Source of the DNA: JAFKKS01 sp039808325
GTDB lineage: Bacteria > Pseudomonadota > Alphaproteobacteria > Rhizobiales > Xanthobacteraceae
Direction of reading: 5' to 3'
Assembly: GCA_039808325.1 (NCBI GenBank)
Contig: JBDHSU010000145.1
Coordinates: 1-9,589, forward strand
DNA length: 9,589 nt
Both the position numbers and the translations under genes were made by a program. Each line of letters starts with the position of its first letter. The first letter of the stretch is position 1. Positions 6,634 to 9,589 of this stretch are shown piece by piece. Under the pieces are notes generated by a model. That model had not been told where the DNA came from. It saw only the letters and a list, made by a program, of their open reading frames with translations, and made no database searches.

Positions 6634-6649
6634 GGCGGAAATTTCCGCC
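6634..6649. promoter_or_regulatory. 16-bp perfect palindrome at the argG start site
   Basis: GGCGGAAATTTCCGCC is its own reverse complement. It begins 2 bp after the proposed -10 and spans the expected +1. It could be an operator for a dimeric regulator or, if transcribed, the stem of a 5'-end hairpin. The sequence does not show which, and the regulator is not identified. It is not an obvious E. coli-type ARG box. Confidence 0.5.
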
Positions 6650-6699
6650 ACAAAGGCTGAAAATTCCTCCTCTATCCTCTCATCGAACGGACTGCTGCG

Positions 6700-7947
6700 A
6701 TGGCCGCTGGCGACAAGAAAAAGGGCGACGTGAAGAAAGTGGTGCTCGCCTATTCCGGCGGGCTCGACACGTCGATCATCCTGAAATGGCTGCAGACGAC
6801 CTACGGCTGCGAGGTCGTCACCTTCACCGCCGATCTCGGCCAGGGCGAGGAACTCGGTCCCGCGCGAGACAAGGCGATCCTGCTCGGCATCAAGCCGGAG
6901 AACATCTTCATCGAGGACCTGCGCGAGGAATTCGTGCGCGACTACGTGTTCCCGATGTTCCGCGCCAACACGGTCTATGAGGGACAATATCTTCTCGGCA
7001 CCTCGATCGCGCGGCCGCTGATCGGCAAGAAGCAGATCGAGATCGCGGAGAAGGTCGGCGCCGACGCGGTGTGTCACGGCGCGACCGGCAAGGGCAATGA
7101 CCAGGTGCGCTTCGAGCTCACCTACTACGCGCTGAAGCCGGACGTGACGGTGATCGCGCCGTGGCGCGAATGGGACCTCACCTCGCGCACGCGGCTGATC
7201 GAGTTCGCCGAACAGCACCAGATCCCGATCGCGAAGGACAAGCGCGGCGAGGCGCCGTTCTCGGTCGACGCGAACCTTCTGCACGCCTCGTCCGAGGGCA
7301 AGGTGCTGGAAGATCCGTCGCAGGAAGTGCCTGATTACGTCTACTCGCGCACCGGCGATCCGGAATCGGCGCCCGACAAGCCGCAGGTGATCGCGGTCGA
7401 ATTCACGCGCGGCGACGCGACCGCCATCGACGGCAAGAAGCTCTCGCCGGCGGCGCTGCTTACCAGACTCAACGAACTCGGCAAGCTGCACGGCATCGGC
7501 CGGCTCGATCTCGTCGAGAACCGTTATGTCGGCATGAAGTCGCGCGGCATGTACGAGACGCCGGGCGGCACGATCCTGCTCGCGGCGCATCGCGGCATCG
7601 AATCGATCACGCTCGATCGCGGCGCGGCGCACCTCAAGGACGAGCTGATGCCGCGCTACGCGGAGCTCATCTACAACGGCTTCTGGTTTTCTCCCGAGCG
7701 CGAGATGCTGCAGGCCGCGATCGACCAAAGCCAGGAGTTCGTCACCGGCACGGTGCGGCTGAAGCTCTACAAGGGCGGCGTCCACGTCATCGGCCGCGAG
7801 AGCCCGTATTCGCTGTACGACCAGGAACTCGTGACGTTCGAGGAAGGCGCCGTCGCCTACGACCATCGCGACGCGGAAGGCTTCATCAAACTCAACGCCC
7901 TGCGGCTTCGCACGCTCGGCCAGCGCAAGCGGCGGATGAAGGGGTAG
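6700..7947 (+). CDS. argG: Argininosuccinate synthase
   Basis: This 415-residue enzyme joins citrulline and aspartate with ATP to give argininosuccinate, the penultimate step of arginine synthesis, in the cytosol. Marks are the ATP-pyrophosphatase loop AYSGGLDTS (17-25), TADLGQGE (43-50), the citrulline/aspartate region YEGQYLLGTSIARPLI (93-108), HGATGKGNDQVRFE (126-139), SVDANLLH, and VENRYVGMKSRGMYETPGG further on. Length is at the normal upper end for the short alphaproteobacterial form. The ATG at 6700 gives a slightly long Lys-rich lead-in (MAAGDKKKGDVKK) before the first strand. Only a weak SD (ACGGA) is present, and a CCTCCTC stretch in the leader (6666-6672) resembles an anti-SD. The gene is monocistronic: its own promoter lies upstream and a strong terminator follows. 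Confidence 0.98.
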   Translation: MAAGDKKKGDVKKVVLAYSGGLDTSIILKWLQTTYGCEVVTFTADLGQGEELGPARDKAILLGIKPENIFIEDLREEFVRDYVFPMFRANTVYEGQYLLGTSIARPLIGKKQIEIAEKVGADAVCHGATGKGNDQVRFELTYYALKPDVTVIAPWREWDLTSRTRLIEFAEQHQIPIAKDKRGEAPFSVDANLLHASSEGKVLEDPSQEVPDYVYSRTGDPESAPDKPQVIAVEFTRGDATAIDGKKLSPAALLTRLNELGKLHGIGRLDLVENRYVGMKSRGMYETPGGTILLAAHRGIESITLDRGAAHLKDELMPRYAELIYNGFWFSPEREMLQAAIDQSQEFVTGTVRLKLYKGGVHVIGRESPYSLYDQELVTFEEGAVAYDHRDAEGFIKLNALRLRTLGQRKRRMKG

Positions 7948-7977
7948 GCTTTCGCGGAGTGCCCGCGAAAGCGGGCA
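7948..7977 (+). repeat. Two mutually exclusive hairpins right after argG
   Basis: Starting at the first base after the argG stop, GCTTTCGCGG (7948-7957) pairs with CCGCGAAAGC (7963-7972) across a 5-nt loop. The same bases also form TGCCCGC (7960-7966), GAAA loop, GCGGGCA (7971-7977), a 7-bp stem with a GNRA tetraloop. Both cannot form at once. Neither is followed by a U-run. The TGCCCGC-GAAA-GCGGGCA unit resembles a dispersed intergenic repeat of Bradyrhizobium-like genomes, as I recall it. Confidence 0.6.
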
Positions 7978-8053
7978 TCAAGCAATCCCTGCGCAGAATA
8001 GGTTTCGCGAGGCTGCGGCGTACCGGGTCCCCCCCTCGCGTGGACGACACATC
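7978..8053. other. Intergenic spacer with a possible decayed repeat, no gene seen
   Basis: I see no coding region here. The stretch CCGGGTCC...GGACGACA (8023-8048) looks like a decayed copy of a dispersed hairpin in which GTCC and GGAC arms flank a GC stem; only 4 bp of the arms (8027-8030 with 8042-8045) now pair well. The likeness is from memory and weak. Confidence 0.25.
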
Positions 8054-8070
8054 GAGAGTGTCGAACTCTC
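8054..8070. repeat. Small perfect hairpin before the terminator
   Basis: GAGAGT (8054-8059) and ACTCTC (8065-8070) form a 6-bp stem with a GTCGA loop, ending 6 nt before the stem of the main terminator. On the minus strand it follows the terminator U-run. Role unknown. Confidence 0.4.
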
Positions 8071-8076
8071 AAAACA

Positions 8077-8106
8077 AAAAGGCGCGGCTTTCAGGCCGCG
8101 CCTTTT
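8077..8106. terminator. Bidirectional intrinsic terminator between argG and ompA-like gene
   Basis: AAAAGGCGCGGC (8077-8088) pairs with GCCGCGCCTTTT (8095-8106) around a 6-nt loop, a 12-bp stem. On the plus strand it ends in TTTTCCGTTT for argG. On the minus strand the U-tract is longer (TTTTTGTTTT), serving the convergent OmpA-family gene, which stops 20 nt away. Confidence 0.93.
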
Positions 8107-8126
8107 CCGTTTGATGGCGGGTGGTC

Positions 8127-9589
8127 CTACTTCGCTTGCGCCTGATCGCCGTTGAGCAGCGGCGTGATGCGGCGCACGGTGACGCGGCGGTTCTGGCGCT
8201 CGGGTCCGTCGGTGTTGACCTTCAGATATTGCTCGCCGTAGCCCTGCGTCGTCAGGTTCTCCGCCGGGATCTGGAAGCGCTCGGTGAGCGCGACCGCGAC
8301 CGATTCCGCGCGGCGGTCCGACAGCGACATGTTGTCGACGTCGTTGCCGACGGCGTCGGTGTGGCCCTCGATCAGGAACATCTCCGCCGGGTTGGCGTCG
8401 AGCGCCCGCTTCAAGCCGTCGGCGATCACCGCCAGCTTGTCGATCTGGTCGGGCATGATCTCCCACGAACCGGTGTCGAAGTTGATGGTGTCGAGGTCGA
8501 CCCGCGGCATCAGCTCGCGAACGGTCTGATTGTAGCGGATCTGGTCGAGCGTATAGCGACGCTCGATACGCTGCACCGGCGGCGCCATCAGCGTGTCGTA
8601 GATGATGGCTGGCGTCGCGGCCGCGGCCTCGACGATGTAACGCTCGCGCGGAATGCGAACCACGGGCGGCGGCAAGTCGACATAGTAGTCGTCGGCATAG
8701 CCAGGGTCGTAGCGGTTGTCGATCAGGATGATCTCTCGCCCATCCGGGAAGCGGCGTATACGGCGCAACAAGCGGCCGTCGTCGTCGAGCACGTTGATGA
8801 TGCGCACGCCGCCGGGCCGTTCGATGATCGTTATGTTGTCGCGGCCCTGCCGTTCGACGCGCACGTCGCGCGCGTCATAGCGGAATCGATCGATTTCGTT
8901 ATGGCGCACGATGAAGCGGCCGTTGGCGTCGCGGATGATGGTGCGATCCGGTTCGCGGATATAGGTGCGGCCGTCTTCCACCACCTCGCGGCGATGGTCG
9001 CGCAGCGCGTTGATGCCGAGGACGGCGCCGGCGCCCGCGGCGATGCCGACCACGGCGGGCGCGATGCCGCCATTGCGGGCCCGCGGCGGCGGCAGCGGCC
9101 GGCGCGCGGCTTCCGGAATCGGCTGGTTCGGTGCGAACGTTCCCGGCCGCGCCAGGTTCGGATTGAAGCGCGAGGGCCGGCCGGCGCTGTCCGGTCCGCC
9201 CGGTCGGCCGGGCGTGGCCTGGCCGGGGCGCGGCGCCTGTCCCGGCGCGGGCGCTATGCCGGGCGTGACCGACGTTCCGGGCGCGGGGGCGCCCGGGCGG
9301 CGCGCGTCGGAGGGCGGTGCGCCGGGGCGTAGCCCTTGCGCCGGCGCTTGTCCTGGCGCTTGTCCTGGCACGGTCGCGCCGGGATGCGCCCCGCCGGGGG
9401 CCGGCGGTGTGCCGGGCCTTTGAGCGGCGGGTGGCGCCGGCGGCGTGGCGCCGGGACGAGCCGAATCGGGTCCAGGGTGCGCGCCGCCCGGCGTTCCGTG
9501 CGCGGCCGGCGGCGTGCCCGGCCGTGCGGGTGGGGTTTGCGCGTTGGGGGCCGGTGTGCCGGGACGCGCCGCGGGGGGCGTTCGGTCGT
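8127..9589 (-). CDS. OmpA-family envelope protein, 5' end outside window
   Basis: The frame is open from the window edge to a TAG at 8129-8127, giving 486 visible residues; the N-terminus and any signal peptide are missing. The C-terminal domain (about nt 8140-8520) is an OmpA/MotB peptidoglycan-binding module: INFDTGSWEIMPDQIDKLAV, FLIEGHTDAVGNDVDNMSLS followed by DRRAESV, and GYGEQYLKVNTDGPERQNRR. The aspartate and arginine that grip diaminopimelate in this family are present (GHTD, NRR). The middle (about nt 8600-9000) is rich in short beta hairpins with DGR/NGR turns. Before it lies a Gly/Ala-rich hydrophobic segment (PAVVGIAAGAGAVLGINAL, about nt 9006-9062), which could be a membrane segment or glycine zipper. 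The visible N-terminal 170-180 residues are Pro/Gly/Ala-rich with RPGTPPA-like repeats and probably disordered. It probably ties the envelope to peptidoglycan. The internal GTG at 9371 is not the real start: low-complexity coding continues upstream. Confidence 0.9.
   Translation of the reverse strand, partial: DRTPPAARPGTPAPNAQTPPARPGTPPAAHGTPGGAHPGPDSARPGATPPAPPAAQRPGTPPAPGGAHPGATVPGQAPGQAPAQGLRPGAPPSDARRPGAPAPGTSVTPGIAPAPGQAPRPGQATPGRPGGPDSAGRPSRFNPNLARPGTFAPNQPIPEAARRPLPPPRARNGGIAPAVVGIAAGAGAVLGINALRDHRREVVEDGRTYIREPDRTIIRDANGRFIVRHNEIDRFRYDARDVRVERQGRDNITIIERPGGVRIINVLDDDGRLLRRIRRFPDGREIILIDNRYDPGYADDYYVDLPPPVVRIPRERYIVEAAAATPAIIYDTLMAPPVQRIERRYTLDQIRYNQTVRELMPRVDLDTINFDTGSWEIMPDQIDKLAVIADGLKRALDANPAEMFLIEGHTDAVGNDVDNMSLSDRRAESVAVALTERFQIPAENLTTQGYGEQYLKVNTDGPERQNRRVTVRRITPLLNGDQAQAK
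9343..9366 (-). repeat. Perfect 12-bp tandem duplication inside the OmpA-family gene
   Basis: GGCGCTTGTCCT occurs twice head to tail (9343-9354 and 9355-9366) and encodes a repeated Pro-Gly-Gln-Ala. Being in frame, it adds four residues without breaking the gene; it is a likely recent slippage product. Confidence 0.85.
9372..9587 (-). repeat. Degenerate RPGTPPA-type repeats coding for a Pro/Gly/Ala-rich segment
   Basis: Within 72 codons the motifs ARPGTPAP, ARPGTPPA, ARPGATPPAP and QRPGTPPAP recur, and GGAHPG occurs twice. The matching DNA on the plus strand repeats a GGCGTG(C/G)C-GCCGGG-like core near 9405, 9443, 9511 and 9552. The region is open at the window edge, so the full number of units is unknown. 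Confidence 0.75.

Noticed and set aside
6625..7866. A 413-codon minus-strand frame opposite argG
   Set aside because: argG is unambiguous on the plus strand; this frame has no family features.
7857..8072. A 71-codon minus-strand frame in the argG/ompA-like spacer
   Set aside because: It spans the argG 3' end, the hairpins and the repeat remnants, with no coding signal or SD.
8121..9332. A 403-codon plus-strand frame over the OmpA-family gene
   Set aside because: The minus strand carries clear OmpA C-terminal motifs; the plus frame is a shadow of them.
1..9589. Search for CRISPR arrays, insertion sequences, tRNA genes, toxin-antitoxin or defence genes
   Set aside because: No spaced direct repeats, transposase, cloverleaf or relevant protein family was seen by eye; all long frames are assigned to housekeeping or common families.

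Overview
This window reads as ordinary chromosomal DNA from a GC-rich alphaproteobacterium, most likely Hyphomicrobiales (Bradyrhizobium, Rhodopseudomonas or Xanthobacteraceae-like). The evidence is the leuS-lptE-holA gene order, the alphaproteobacterial style of LptE and HolA, the OmpA-family protein with a Pro/Gly/Ala-rich N-terminal half, and short REP-like hairpins between genes. Placement is by eye; no search was run.

Left block (1-2054, minus strand): in transcription order, an ArsR-type repressor, an AHSA1/SRPBCC-domain protein, the PLP-homeostasis protein YggS, and a YhbS-like GNAT acetyltransferase cut by the window edge. arsR and the SRPBCC gene are tightly coupled: the SD of the second overlaps the stop of the first. 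They share a promoter overlapped by a perfect 20-bp AT-rich palindrome. yggS appears to have its own promoter very close to its ATG, and its stop codon overlaps the GTG start of the acetyltransferase gene.

Central block (about 2140-6477, plus strand): leuS (leucyl-tRNA synthetase), lptE (outer-membrane LPS-assembly lipoprotein, overlapping leuS by 14 bp) and holA (DNA polymerase III delta subunit, 39 nt further on). This looks like one housekeeping operon. An inverted pair of REP-like hairpins follows holA.

Right block (6600-9589): argG (argininosuccinate synthase, plus strand) has a likely sigma-70-type promoter and a 16-bp palindrome at the expected transcription start. It is followed by two mutually exclusive hairpins and a strong bidirectional terminator. 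That terminator also serves the convergent minus-strand OmpA-family gene, whose repetitive N-terminus runs out of the window.

I found no mobile element, CRISPR array, phage gene, defence system, tRNA or rRNA, and no undescribed multi-gene system. The points worth a second look are mostly non-coding: the arsR operator, the argG start-site palindrome, the REP pair with a compensatory stem change, the competing hairpins after argG, the possibly leaderless yggS, and the repeat-built OmpA N-terminus.
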